DNA of 64,000 bases from Caldifarciminota bacterium. GTDB taxonomy: Bacteria; Hydrothermota; Hydrothermia; UBA1063; CAJXJZ01. The DNA lies in NCBI GenBank assembly GCA_026986775.1, contig JALSNX010000027.1, positions 186,001 to 250,000 on the forward strand, in the 5' to 3' direction. The notes below the pieces were generated by a model. That model did no database searches, was not told where the DNA came from, and was given only the letters and a program-made list of their open reading frames with translations. A program made the position numbers and the translations under genes. Positions 36,951-45,174 of this stretch are shown here, in pieces (the first letter of the stretch is position 1; each line of letters starts with the position of its first letter).

Positions 36951-37940
36951 ATGATAAATATACCCACTCATCTGAAGGGGCGGGATTATATCAGAACTCA
37001 GGACTGGTCAAAAGAAGACCTTTTGACTGTAATCAACACGGCTTTTAGCCTGAAACATGCCTTTAAACATAACGAATCTACGGAGTTTCTAAAAAACAAG
37101 ACCATATTCCTCATGTTCTTTGACAAATCCACCAGAACGAGAAATGCCTTTGAGGCAGGCATGACCCAGCTTGGAGGACATGCCCATTATATTGATGTCT
37201 CCACTTCCCAGATCTCTCATGGAGAGAGTGCAAAGGATACAGGCATAATACTCTCAAGATATGGTCATGGTATTGCTATAAGACACGATCTTGTCCCATA
37301 TGAGGGAGAGAAATACATGAGAGAAATGGCATTCTGGGCTGATAAACCCATAATAAATATGCAGTCCGACATAGACCACCCAACACAGACAATTGCGGAT
37401 CTTATGACTATATTTGAGAGATTTGGTACAAATCTTCGTGGGCTTAAAGTGGCTGTATCCTGGGCCTATACAAAAAGTTATGCAAAGCCAGTATCAGTAC
37501 CTCAGGGTCTTATTATGCTTCTTACCCGCTTTGGAATGGATGTGGTGCTTGCTCATCCTCCGGAGTATAAGCTCATGCCAGAGATAGTTGAAATTGCAAG
37601 AAAAAACGCCGAGCAGGAAGGAACAAAGTTTGAGATAGTTGATGATATGGAATATGCGTTCAAAGATGCTGATATTGTTTATCCCAAAAGCTGGGGAGCG
37701 CTTGAGCTCTTTTCCAATCCGGAAGAATCTCTGAAACTTGCCGAAAAATATAAAAACTGGATTGTAGATGAGAGTAAGATGAAACTCACCAAACCCCATT
37801 CTATCTATATGCACTGCCTCCCTGCTGCAAGGGGAGAAGAAGTGACTGATGAGGTGATAGACGGTCCACATTCAGTAGTTTTTGATGAAGCAGAGAACCG
37901 TCTCCACACAGCAAAGGCATTAATGGCGCTTTTGATGTGA
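36951..37940 (+). CDS. Knotted carbamoyltransferase, YgeW/SOTCase-like
   Basis: A 329-residue transcarbamylase. The carbamoyl-phosphate motif STRTR (near 68), SHGES, the HPTQ segment in SDIDHPTQTIADL and MHCLPAARGEEV are present. The run AVSWAYTKSYAKPVSVPQG, with the Pro-rich knot loop in place of the SMG loop of ordinary ornithine carbamoyltransferases, places it with the knotted YgeW / N-acyl-ornithine group. The true acceptor is not known for YgeW-type proteins, so plain argF should not be assumed. ATG 36951 has GGAG 7 bases upstream; the frame extends to 36879 without a better start. Confidence 0.82.
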   Translation: MINIPTHLKGRDYIRTQDWSKEDLLTVINTAFSLKHAFKHNESTEFLKNKTIFLMFFDKSTRTRNAFEAGMTQLGGHAHYIDVSTSQISHGESAKDTGIILSRYGHGIAIRHDLVPYEGEKYMREMAFWADKPIINMQSDIDHPTQTIADLMTIFERFGTNLRGLKVAVSWAYTKSYAKPVSVPQGLIMLLTRFGMDVVLAHPPEYKLMPEIVEIARKNAEQEGTKFEIVDDMEYAFKDADIVYPKSWGALELFSNPEESLKLAEKYKNWIVDESKMKLTKPHSIYMHCLPAARGEEVTDEVIDGPHSVVFDEAENRLHTAKALMALLM

Positions 37941-38431
37941 AGAAGAAGATAAGGGGCGTTATCACCTACATTATAAGAGGTGATAACGTCCTTCTTATTT
38001 ATAAGAAGAAGGGACATGGGAAGGGGTGGTATAATGGCCCCGGTGGTAAGATTGATGAAGGAGAACTCCCCTATCAGGCGGCATTAAGGGAAACAGAAGA
38101 GGAGATAGGTGTTATACCGGAAAATCCCGAATTATGTGGATTTATTAGGTTTTACGATGTGCTTGGAGAAGACTGGGATGTTTACATATTCAGGGCATAT
38201 TCGTATTTTGGTGAGCTGAGAGAATCCGATGAAGCAAAGCCCGTATGGTTCAATAAGGATAATATCCCATATTCTATGATGTGGGAGGATGACATATACT
38301 GGCTACCTTTTGTACTGAAAGGGGAGTACTTCTATGCAGAATTCTGGTTTAATGGTACAAGCATGCGTGCAAAAAATGTAGAAAAGCTGGATAGGGAGGT
38401 TTTTTATAAAAAGATTAAAGTTTTTACTTAG
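37937..38431 (+). CDS. NUDIX hydrolase, MTH1/MutT-like
   Basis: A 164-residue NUDIX protein with a complete box: GPGGKIDEGELPYQAALRE followed by TEEEIG (GX5EX7REUXEEXGU), near residues 34-56. The GKGWYNGPGGK context is close to eukaryotic-type MTH1/NUDT1, which clears 8-oxo-dGTP and related nucleotides. Substrate is inferred, not proven. Overlaps the carbamoyltransferase stop by 4 bases. Confidence 0.85.
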   Translation: MKKKIRGVITYIIRGDNVLLIYKKKGHGKGWYNGPGGKIDEGELPYQAALRETEEEIGVIPENPELCGFIRFYDVLGEDWDVYIFRAYSYFGELRESDEAKPVWFNKDNIPYSMMWEDDIYWLPFVLKGEYFYAEFWFNGTSMRAKNVEKLDREVFYKKIKVFT

Positions 38432-39302
38432 ACCGTTAGGAATAGCCCTTGTCATAGTCATTTTCTATTTTTTAGGAAAAAACATAGCTAACAACTGGAG
38501 TGGTGTTTCACCCCGATTAAAAGACATAAAAGTATTTTACTATGTCCTTTCTCTGATTATACTATTTTTTGCCCAGATTTACGTTGTTATACTCTGGAGA
38601 TTCATAGTTAATACTGGCTCAAGTCAGATAAGCATAAAGGATGCACTTGCTATATTCTATCTGTCTGCGCTTGGAAGATATATACCGGGTAAAGTGTGGC
38701 AGCTTGTTGGTCTTGCATACCTTTCAGAGGGGGCTGGAGTGGAGTCTGAGATAGCAATAACAGCATCGTTGCTCTCACAGTCCCTTTCTGTAATCACAGG
38801 CATTGTGGTTTCTGCAGGTGCCATAGTGGCCTATGTAAATTGGTATTTAGTGCTTCCTGTAGTGCTTTTGGCTCTTCTTTTTCTTTATCCACCTGTATTT
38901 AACAGGATACTGAATTTCTTTTCAAGGAAATTGAGAAAAAAATCACTGAGAATGGATATAAGATTTGGCAAAGAAGGACTACTCTTTACAGGATACATAC
39001 TTGCCTGGGTTATGTATGGAATCTCCTTCTATTTTCTTTTTAAGGCATTTTCACTTCACATAGGTCTGATAAAGGCAACTCAGTTTTTTGCAGTATCATA
39101 TCTTATTGGTCTTTTTGCTGTGTTTGTACCCGGGGGACTTGGGGTTCGTGAGGGAATACTGACCGTTTTATTGAGAAAATCGGGAATGGCCGGTTATGTT
39201 GGGTCTTTGATAGCCATTATTGAGAGAATAAACATCACTGTAACCGAGATGGTGCTTGGAATGTACGGTCTTGTGAGGTTTCTTTTAAAACGAAAATCTT
39301 GA
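38406..39302 (+). CDS. UPF0104 (LPG synthase TM-region-like) membrane protein with probable AUA start
   Basis: Polytopic membrane protein of the flippase-like UPF0104 / MprF N-terminal family. Family motifs: ALGRYIPGKVWQL, and FVPGGLGVREG near the C-terminal third. The first ordinary start (GTG, 38694) would delete the first two to three helices and begins inside the GRYIPGKVW motif. The frame is open back to 38382, and an ATA at 38406 lies 6 bases after GGGAGG (38394-38399), giving a normal-length protein of 298 residues. It overlaps the NUDIX gene by 26 bases and converges with the GT-C-like gene (68-base overlap). Confidence 0.75.
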   Translation: MKRLKFLLRPLGIALVIVIFYFLGKNIANNWSGVSPRLKDIKVFYYVLSLIILFFAQIYVVILWRFIVNTGSSQISIKDALAIFYLSALGRYIPGKVWQLVGLAYLSEGAGVESEIAITASLLSQSLSVITGIVVSAGAIVAYVNWYLVLPVVLLALLFLYPPVFNRILNFFSRKLRKKSLRMDIRFGKEGLLFTGYILAWVMYGISFYFLFKAFSLHIGLIKATQFFAVSYLIGLFAVFVPGGLGVREGILTVLLRKSGMAGYVGSLIAIIERINITVTEMVLGMYGLVRFLLKRKS

Positions 39303-40713
39303 AAATCTTGCCCAGACCATTGGGTGTGGTAAATAGTTTCTGTATAACTATATTGTCTGTCCTTATAACTTCATCCTTTGTATCTTTTAGAATGGGTGCG
39401 AGAAGACTAATAACAGCTCTATCAAAGTCACCTGCAATAAAAACTATATAGTTTAAGTCTTTCAGACCAAGACCTTTTGCCACAATATCCCGTTCGCTTA
39501 AAATGTTGTGCGTGTAAGCTTTCTTATTGAGGTATGCAAACATTCCAATTCTCCTGTAAGGCATAAGCACTTTTTTGTCATCTATAACGCTAACCTGAGG
39601 TGCCATCTCGCGGCATGTTTCCTGCCTGTTTCTTTCATAGATTGCATAGTTAATCAGTTTTTTGTAGTTATTCCTGTATGTATGAAGGGAAAATCCAATG
39701 ATTAGCAGAAATACAAAAGGCGCTATTGCGTCGTTGGTAAACGAAAAAATACTCTGGATGAAAAAAGGTATAAGTATGGTTATCCATAGAAGGGGAATAA
39801 AAACATATTCTGCTCTGAAAAATCCTGTGAAAAGGGATGAGATTATCACCCCTGATAGAATTGTGATGGCTCCACTTACAAGTAAAATCGTTTCAACCCT
39901 TCTTTTGAGAAAGCTGAAGAGGGTGGTCAAAAGCAGTAATATGGATATATAGGGGCCGTAAGATGTTTGAAATGTATTATAAAGTGAATGTAGTATTTGT
40001 TTGTGAGTTAACATAGGGGTTTGTGTGATGGAAAAATAGTATTTCAGCACTTTAAATGAATAAAATGGGTCTTTTGTGAGGAAGAAGTCAAAGGCAAACC
40101 ACAAAACTGGACTCAGAAATGCTATAATTAGTGGGAACCTGAACTTTCCAGTTGCAATTTTGCTGTGAATAACAAGGAAAAGAGGTATAATCCATACGTC
40201 CATTCTTATAAGTCCACCCAGAAGTAAAAGTAAGGAGACAAGATAGTAATGTTCTTCAATGTAAGAATACAGTGCCCATATTGTGAATGTGGCCGCTATA
40301 AATGTACCTGTTCCAAATGCTGTATTTTTTACCGTAATGGGAATAATAAGTGCCAGAACTTCTGTGAGGAAAGCAAGAAGATGGTTGTCTGTGATACGAT
40401 AGGAGAGTTTGAAAATTCCATAGCCAAGACCGACCATAACGAATACTTTGAGTAGCTCAATCCATACAAGATTGGGAGATGAAAGAAGGCCATAAAAGAA
40501 AACAAGTAATGGTCGTGGTAGAGTTGCCTCTATGGGAAGGAGTTTCCCGCTGGAAAGAATGTTCCAGAACCATATGTATGAGTACCCCTCAGGGGTTAAC
40601 ATAAAAAGATTGGTATGGCGTAATATGAGTAAAAAGTAAACAAGTACAGGAAGAACAATGATGAGGAGGTATAAAAAGGGTTTTAAATTAACTTTTTTCT
40701 TCTTTTTCTTCAT
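39235..40713 (-). CDS. Polytopic membrane protein, probable GT-C-type glycosyltransferase
   Basis: A 492-residue protein with about ten to eleven predicted helices after a Lys-rich N-terminus, and a soluble C-terminal domain of about 120 residues. An early periplasmic loop with acidic residues and the plan of helices plus C-terminal soluble domain fit GT-C/PMT-ArnT-like enzymes, but no diagnostic motif was found, so this rests largely on context: it ends an operon with ugd, UDP-xylose synthase, an ArnE-like protein and a polyprenyl-P glycosyltransferase. Its last 68 bases overlap the UPF0104 gene on the other strand. Confidence 0.6.
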   Translation of the reverse strand: MKKKKKKVNLKPFLYLLIIVLPVLVYFLLILRHTNLFMLTPEGYSYIWFWNILSSGKLLPIEATLPRPLLVFFYGLLSSPNLVWIELLKVFVMVGLGYGIFKLSYRITDNHLLAFLTEVLALIIPITVKNTAFGTGTFIAATFTIWALYSYIEEHYYLVSLLLLLGGLIRMDVWIIPLFLVIHSKIATGKFRFPLIIAFLSPVLWFAFDFFLTKDPFYSFKVLKYYFSITQTPMLTHKQILHSLYNTFQTSYGPYISILLLLTTLFSFLKRRVETILLVSGAITILSGVIISSLFTGFFRAEYVFIPLLWITILIPFFIQSIFSFTNDAIAPFVFLLIIGFSLHTYRNNYKKLINYAIYERNRQETCREMAPQVSVIDDKKVLMPYRRIGMFAYLNKKAYTHNILSERDIVAKGLGLKDLNYIVFIAGDFDRAVISLLAPILKDTKDEVIRTDNIVIQKLFTTPNGLGKIFKIFVLKETSQDRTFQAPSRLQ

Positions 40714-41413
40714 TCATTAAACTCCCTTTACCTTTCAGTCTGTACTTCAGATATGTTAGGGCGCCTTTAAACCAGTCTTTCCAGTTTATCTTTTTACCTT
40801 CTTCAACGCTTCTTGGCTTGTATCTAATAGGAACTTCGTATATCTTTTTCCCTGATAGGAGAGTTTTGGATGTAAGTTCTGCTTCAAGTTCAAAGCCACG
40901 AGATTCAATATTAAAATTCTTGATAAGGTCCCTTGGAAATACCTTGTAGCATGTATAAGAGTCTGTAAGATGAACACCGAACAGAATATTCACAACCCAG
41001 TTAATTGAATATCTTCCAAGATAATAGGCAATTGAGCCCTTTGGATTTGTTTTTTCTAAGAGTCTTGAACCAAATACCACCTCTGCTTTTCCTTCTATTA
41101 TTGGCTTTAAGAGCTTTGGATAGTCTTCTGGAAAATACTCAAGGTCAGCATCCTGAATGATGACGTAATCACTCTCAGCATGTTCTACACCCGTTTTTAT
41201 AGCTCCACCTTTTCCTCTGTTGTTTTCATGGAAGATTATCTTGAGTTCGGGTTTTTCTTCTTTAAGTCTGGTGAGTATTTCCCTTGTGCCATCCTTTGAA
41301 CCGTCATCTACTATTATTATTTCCTTGTCAATGGGAACCTGCTCCACCCGCTCAAGGACCTCTAATATTGTGTCCTTTTCGTTGTAACACGGTATTATTA
41401 TGCTTAACTTCAT
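40688..41413 (-). CDS. Family 2 glycosyltransferase, dolichyl/undecaprenyl-phosphate sugar synthase
   Basis: A 241-residue GT2 enzyme of the DPM1/ArnC-like group. IIPCYNEKDTILEVLERV, IVDDGSKDGT (nucleotide-binding DD), RGKGGAIKTG and QDADLEYFPEDYP (metal-binding DxD) are in the usual order. No C-terminal membrane helices are present. It should transfer a sugar from a nucleotide donor to a polyprenyl phosphate at the inner membrane face. Donor UDP-xylose is an inference from the adjacent genes. It overlaps both neighbours. Confidence 0.88.
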   Translation of the reverse strand: MKLSIIIPCYNEKDTILEVLERVEQVPIDKEIIIVDDGSKDGTREILTRLKEEKPELKIIFHENNRGKGGAIKTGVEHAESDYVIIQDADLEYFPEDYPKLLKPIIEGKAEVVFGSRLLEKTNPKGSIAYYLGRYSINWVVNILFGVHLTDSYTCYKVFPRDLIKNFNIESRGFELEAELTSKTLLSGKKIYEVPIRYKPRSVEEGKKINWKDWFKGALTYLKYRLKGKGSLMNEEKEEKS

Positions 41414-41769
41414 CTTGATATGAAATACACGCCAGCAATTATCAGAAATACACCTATCATTCTAATGAGTTTGAAAGGTTCATTAAAAAGCAGAATAGAA
41501 ACTATGAATACAAGTAAGTAGCCAATACTGAGCATGGGGTAGGCTACAGAAAGTTCTACTTTTGTCAGTGCTATCATCCAGAAAAGGGCGCTGATTGCAT
41601 AAAAGACAATACCTATGATGGAAAAGGGTGCAAGGACGAGTTTGAGTATCTTTGATAAATTCAAAGGTGTAAATGTATAGCCTTTGAATTGTAGCATGGA
41701 CCATTTAAGTGCAAGTTGACCTATAATATTAAAACCTATGGCAAGATATACGTTTTGAAATCTACCCAT
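41410..41769 (-). CDS. ArnE-like small (4-TM) EamA/SMR transporter
   Basis: A 119-residue protein with four predicted helices. The C-terminal half (LSVAYPMLSIGYLLVFIVS then IGVFLIIAGV) closely follows the ArnE/ArnF pattern, so flipping of a polyprenyl-phosphate sugar is the best guess; multidrug SMR activity is the alternative. The ATG at 41769 overlaps the UDP-xylose synthase stop (AATGGGTAG) and has AAAGGAA upstream; a longer frame to 41808 lacks a better signal. Confidence 0.78.
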   Translation of the reverse strand: MGRFQNVYLAIGFNIIGQLALKWSMLQFKGYTFTPLNLSKILKLVLAPFSIIGIVFYAISALFWMIALTKVELSVAYPMLSIGYLLVFIVSILLFNEPFKLIRMIGVFLIIAGVYFISR

Positions 41770-42709
41770 TGACCAGTTTTCCTTTAAAGAAATCAATGGT
41801 TTTTTCAAGTCCTTCCCTAAAAGACACTTCAGGTTTCCAGTCTAATACAGTTTTTGCCTTTGAAATGTCGGGACAGCGCCTTTTGGGGTCATCCTGTAAT
41901 GGTGGAAGGAACTTGAAATCTGAGTTGGAGTTTGTTAGCTCCTTTATAATTTGTGCAGTCTGAATGATAGTGTATTCTTCAGGATTGCCGAGATTAAATA
42001 TTTCTCCATCAATATCCTCTTTTATAGATACTCTGTAAATACCCTCCACAAGGTCATCCACAAAGCAGTAACTTCTGGTCTGTTTGCCATCTCCATAAAT
42101 GGTTATGGGCTTGTTTTTTAATGCCTGATTTATAAAATTAGGGATTACCCGTCCATCATCAGCCTTCATTCTTGGCCCATAGGTATTGAAAATGCGAATG
42201 AGTCTCACCTTAACACCGAATTCTCTAAAAAATGCCATGGAGAGGGCTTCAGCAAACCTTTTGCCTTCATCGTATACACTCCTTGGACCAACAGGATTTA
42301 CATGTCCAAAGTATTCCTCCTTTTGAGGATGAACCTCCGGGTCACCATAAACCTCTGATGTGGAAGCCTGAACAAATACAGCGTTGTTTTTTTTAGCGAG
42401 CTTAAGCATGTTAAGTGTGCCTATAGCGTTTACTCGCATGGTTTCTATGGGCTTTTTAAAGTAATCCACTGGCGAAGCAGGAGATGCAAAGTTAAGGATT
42501 ATGTCCGCCTTAATATCAAGGTCGTCTTCTATCCCAAGGTCTTTTTCTATAAACTGAAAATTTGCATTGTTTTTTAAGTGCTCAATATTCTCCCTTTTTC
42601 CCGTTATAAAGTTATCAATCCCTATTACATAATAACCTTCGGCGATAAAGCGATCTGCAAGATGTGATCCTATGAAACCTGCGACACCGGTGATAACCAC
42701 TTTTTTCAT
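41762..42709 (-). CDS. uxs: UDP-glucuronate decarboxylase (UDP-xylose synthase)
   Basis: Converts UDP-glucuronate to UDP-xylose. The 315-residue extended SDR has GVAGFIGSH (NAD-binding), NFASPASPVDY, the catalytic Thr/Ser-Tyr-Lys in ASTSEVYGDP and SVYDEGKR, and GPRMKADDGRVIPNFI, all characteristic of Uxs and distinguishing it from UDP-glucose 4-epimerase. It overlaps ugd by 4 bases, which makes its substrate. Confidence 0.92.
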   Translation of the reverse strand: MKKVVITGVAGFIGSHLADRFIAEGYYVIGIDNFITGKRENIEHLKNNANFQFIEKDLGIEDDLDIKADIILNFASPASPVDYFKKPIETMRVNAIGTLNMLKLAKKNNAVFVQASTSEVYGDPEVHPQKEEYFGHVNPVGPRSVYDEGKRFAEALSMAFFREFGVKVRLIRIFNTYGPRMKADDGRVIPNFINQALKNKPITIYGDGKQTRSYCFVDDLVEGIYRVSIKEDIDGEIFNLGNPEEYTIIQTAQIIKELTNSNSDFKFLPPLQDDPKRRCPDISKAKTVLDWKPEVSFREGLEKTIDFFKGKLVNG

Positions 42710-44010
42710 GATGGTCTTCCCATTGGATAGTATTCAAATCCCAATCTTTTGACTTTCCTGGGCCTGTAAATGTTTCTCCCATCAACAATTATAGGTGTGA
42801 GCATGGCATTTTTTACCTTATCTAAGTCCGCATCTTTAAACTCATCCCATTCAGTAAGTATAACAAGTGCTTCTGCATCCTTGACTGCTTCGTACTTATC
42901 TTTTGCATATTTAACAGCCTCCCCTTCAGGGAAGATTTTTCGCATATTCTCCATCGCTTTAGGGTCATAGAGTGTAACTCTGCCACCTTCCCTAAGTATC
43001 CTTTTTATAACCTTAATACTTGGTGCCTCGCGAATATCATCAGTATTTGGCTTAAATGAAAGGCCCCATATTGCTATGCTTTTGTCCTTCAGGTTCCATA
43101 GAGCATTTTTAAGGTGTTTCATAAGCACATCAATGCGTGATTCGTTGATTTCATGTACATTCTTTAGCAATTCAAAGTTCAGTCCATATTGTTTGCCCAC
43201 CCAGTACAGGGCTTTTACATCCTTAGGAAAACATGAGCCTCCATATCCTACACCAGCTCTCAGAAACTGTTTTCCTATTCTTTTGTCCATACCCATGGCC
43301 TTTGCTACAAGTTCAATGTCCGCCCCTGTAGCTTCGCACAGGTCTGAAATCATATTTATGAATGAAATTTTCATTGCCAGAAAGGCGTTGGAAGCGTGTT
43401 TTATTATCTCAGCTGTGTTTATGTCTGTCACTACTATAGGAGATCGTATTGGTTTATACAATCTCCGGAGCATTTTTTCAGCCCTTTTTGAATTAACGCC
43501 GATAACTATACGGTCAGGTTTTAAAAAGTCATTTATAGCATCACCTTCCTTTAAAAACTCCGGATTGGAGGCGACCTCAAAATCTATGTGCTTTTTAAGA
43601 TAGAGTTTCATAGTACGTTCTATCCACTGTGCTGTTTTTACGGGAACTGTTGATTTTTCTACTATGAGTTTGAATCCGTTTATATATCTGGCCACAGTTT
43701 TGGCTGCACCTTCCACCTGTGTGAGGTCAGCGCTTCCATCTTCTCTTGAAGGTGTACCTGTACAGATAAAAATTATATCCCCATGAGTTATGGCCTTTTC
43801 AGGCGAGGTGGTAAATGTGAGCCGTTTTTCACTGATATTTTTTCTTAATAGTTCATCAAGTCCAGGTTCATATATGGGAGACTTGCCATCTTGCAGAAGC
43901 TTCACACGGTCTTTATCTATGTCATAACCTATAACCTCGTGGCCGATTTCAGAAAGACCTGCTGCTGTGGTTATGCCAACGTATCCAAGTCCTATTATAG
44001 AAACTTTCAT
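42706..44010 (-). CDS. ugd: UDP-glucose 6-dehydrogenase
   Basis: Oxidises UDP-glucose to UDP-glucuronate with two NAD. The 434-residue protein has the N-terminal GLGYVG nucleotide-binding motif, STVPVKT, NPEFLKEG, the catalytic Cys in GYGGSCFPKD and the C-terminal FKPNTDDIREAPS motif. The frame continues upstream through tRNA-Pro, so that 23-residue extension is not real; ATG 44010 begins the conserved MKVSIIGLGYVG. There is no Shine-Dalgarno and the tRNA ends 10 bases before the ATG. Confidence 0.95.
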   Translation of the reverse strand: MKVSIIGLGYVGITTAAGLSEIGHEVIGYDIDKDRVKLLQDGKSPIYEPGLDELLRKNISEKRLTFTTSPEKAITHGDIIFICTGTPSREDGSADLTQVEGAAKTVARYINGFKLIVEKSTVPVKTAQWIERTMKLYLKKHIDFEVASNPEFLKEGDAINDFLKPDRIVIGVNSKRAEKMLRRLYKPIRSPIVVTDINTAEIIKHASNAFLAMKISFINMISDLCEATGADIELVAKAMGMDKRIGKQFLRAGVGYGGSCFPKDVKALYWVGKQYGLNFELLKNVHEINESRIDVLMKHLKNALWNLKDKSIAIWGLSFKPNTDDIREAPSIKVIKRILREGGRVTLYDPKAMENMRKIFPEGEAVKYAKDKYEAVKDAEALVILTEWDEFKDADLDKVKNAMLTPIIVDGRNIYRPRKVKRLGFEYYPMGRPS

Positions 44011-44020
44011 GACATTAAAA

Positions 44021-44095
44021 TCGGGGCGAGTGGATTCGAACCACCGACCTCCTGGTCCCGAACCAGGCGCGCTAACCAAACTGCGCTACGCCCCG
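44021..44095 (-). tRNA. tRNA-Pro (anticodon CGG)
   Basis: 75-nt cloverleaf on the minus strand. Acceptor CGGGGCG pairs with CGCCCCG, with discriminator A at 44021. Anticodon arm CCTGG-TTCGGGA-CCAGG (anticodon CGG), T arm GGTGG/CCACT with one G-T pair and loop TTCGAAT. CCA is not encoded. It heads the ugd operon. Confidence 0.95.
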
Positions 44096-44105
44096 TGTTT
44101 TTTAA

Positions 44106-44134
44106 ATTATAATGTTAGTGCAATGTTTGCTCAA
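44106..44134 (-). promoter_or_regulatory. Promoter of tRNA-Pro and the ugd operon
   Basis: Minus strand: -35 TTGAGC (44129-44134), 17-bp spacer, -10 TATAAT (44106-44111), 10 bases before the tRNA 5' end. No other promoter is seen before ugd. Confidence 0.7.
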
Positions 44135-44148
44135 AGATTTAATGTAAT

Positions 44149-45174
44149 CTAAAGGAGAAAATCAATCCAGCCTGATCCCAGTACATAATCGCCGTCATAA
44201 AATACTGCCAGCTGGCCGGGGGTGACAGTATAAAGAGGTTCTTTTAATTGTACTTTAAGCTTATTGCCCATCTTTTTAATGGTGCATGGAACAGCACTTT
44301 TGCTGTATCTTACCCTGACAAAACATTCATCAATTTCATTAAGGGGTACGTAAAAAAGTGGAGACTCTACTGTAAAAGAGAGGGTTTTTAATTCCTCTTT
44401 TTCTCCTATTTCAACAATCTTTCGTTCAGGGTCTATATTTTTAACATACACTCTGTGCCCTGTGGCAAATTCAATGCCCCTCCTTTGTCCCCTGGTAAAT
44501 GAGAGAATGTTAACATTCTCTTTTACTACTTTGTTCCTGTAAATCATATTTCCATGGATCTCTATGCCAGCATATTTCAGAAATTCATCCACCTTTATAC
44601 CTTTCAAAAAACATATATCCTGACTCTCTCTTCGTGGAATTATTTCAGGAAATATTTTCAAAGACGCTTTTTTGATGTACTCTTTGGTAAAATTGGCAAG
44701 AGGGAACAGAATGTGCTTTAAGTGTTCTGGTCTAATTCTTGCAAGAAAGTACTCCTGAGTTTTTTTTCTATCCTTTGCCTGTTTGAGAGTGAGGTGATTT
44801 CTGTAATAACCCCTGTCTGCGTAATGGCCTGTGGCCACGAAATCAAAGCCGTATTCCTTCATGGCTTTAAGACCAAATCTAAATTTAATCTCCGGATTAC
44901 ATCTTGCGCATGGATTGGGAGTTTTTCCTTCTGAGTATGTTTTAATAAAGTAGTCAATGACATCTTTTTTAAAGGCACTCCTTATATCCATTATCTCAAT
45001 TTCAATCCCCAGTTTTTTTTCAAGTACAGCTATATTATGGTGTAAGGTTGGTTCAGGAAAATCTTCGTACATTTTGAGCACAAGGCCCTTTATATAATAG
45101 CCTGATTCCTTAAGGAGATAGGCAGCAAAGCTTGAGTCAATACCCCCTGAGAGAAGAACAATAACTTTTTTCAT
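44149..45174 (-). CDS. mnmA: MnmA, tRNA-specific 2-thiouridylase
   Basis: Thiolates uridine 34 of Lys, Glu and Gln tRNAs. The 341-residue protein has the PP-loop LLSGGIDSSFAA, the first catalytic Cys region TPNPCARCNPEIKF, ATGHYA, and the second Cys in SQDICFL, then the two C-terminal beta domains (TRGQRRGI and so on). ATG 45174 overlaps the purF stop (ATGA). Last gene of the purine operon. Confidence 0.93.
   Translation of the reverse strand: MKKVIVLLSGGIDSSFAAYLLKESGYYIKGLVLKMYEDFPEPTLHHNIAVLEKKLGIEIEIMDIRSAFKKDVIDYFIKTYSEGKTPNPCARCNPEIKFRFGLKAMKEYGFDFVATGHYADRGYYRNHLTLKQAKDRKKTQEYFLARIRPEHLKHILFPLANFTKEYIKKASLKIFPEIIPRRESQDICFLKGIKVDEFLKYAGIEIHGNMIYRNKVVKENVNILSFTRGQRRGIEFATGHRVYVKNIDPERKIVEIGEKEELKTLSFTVESPLFYVPLNEIDECFVRVRYSKSAVPCTIKKMGNKLKVQLKEPLYTVTPGQLAVFYDGDYVLGSGWIDFLL

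Noticed and set aside
38694-39302. 202-residue version of the UPF0104 protein starting at GTG 38694
   Set aside because: It begins in the middle of the family motif GRYIPGKVW and loses the N-terminal helices.
43076-43603. 175-codon plus-strand frame opposite ugd
   Set aside because: No family resemblance, no Shine-Dalgarno, Ser/Phe-rich shadow of a conserved gene.
42706-44079. A longer ugd frame starting at 44079 inside tRNA-Pro
   Set aside because: The extra residues are the reverse of the tRNA sequence, and the conserved Ugd start (MKVSIIGLGYVG) is at 44010.
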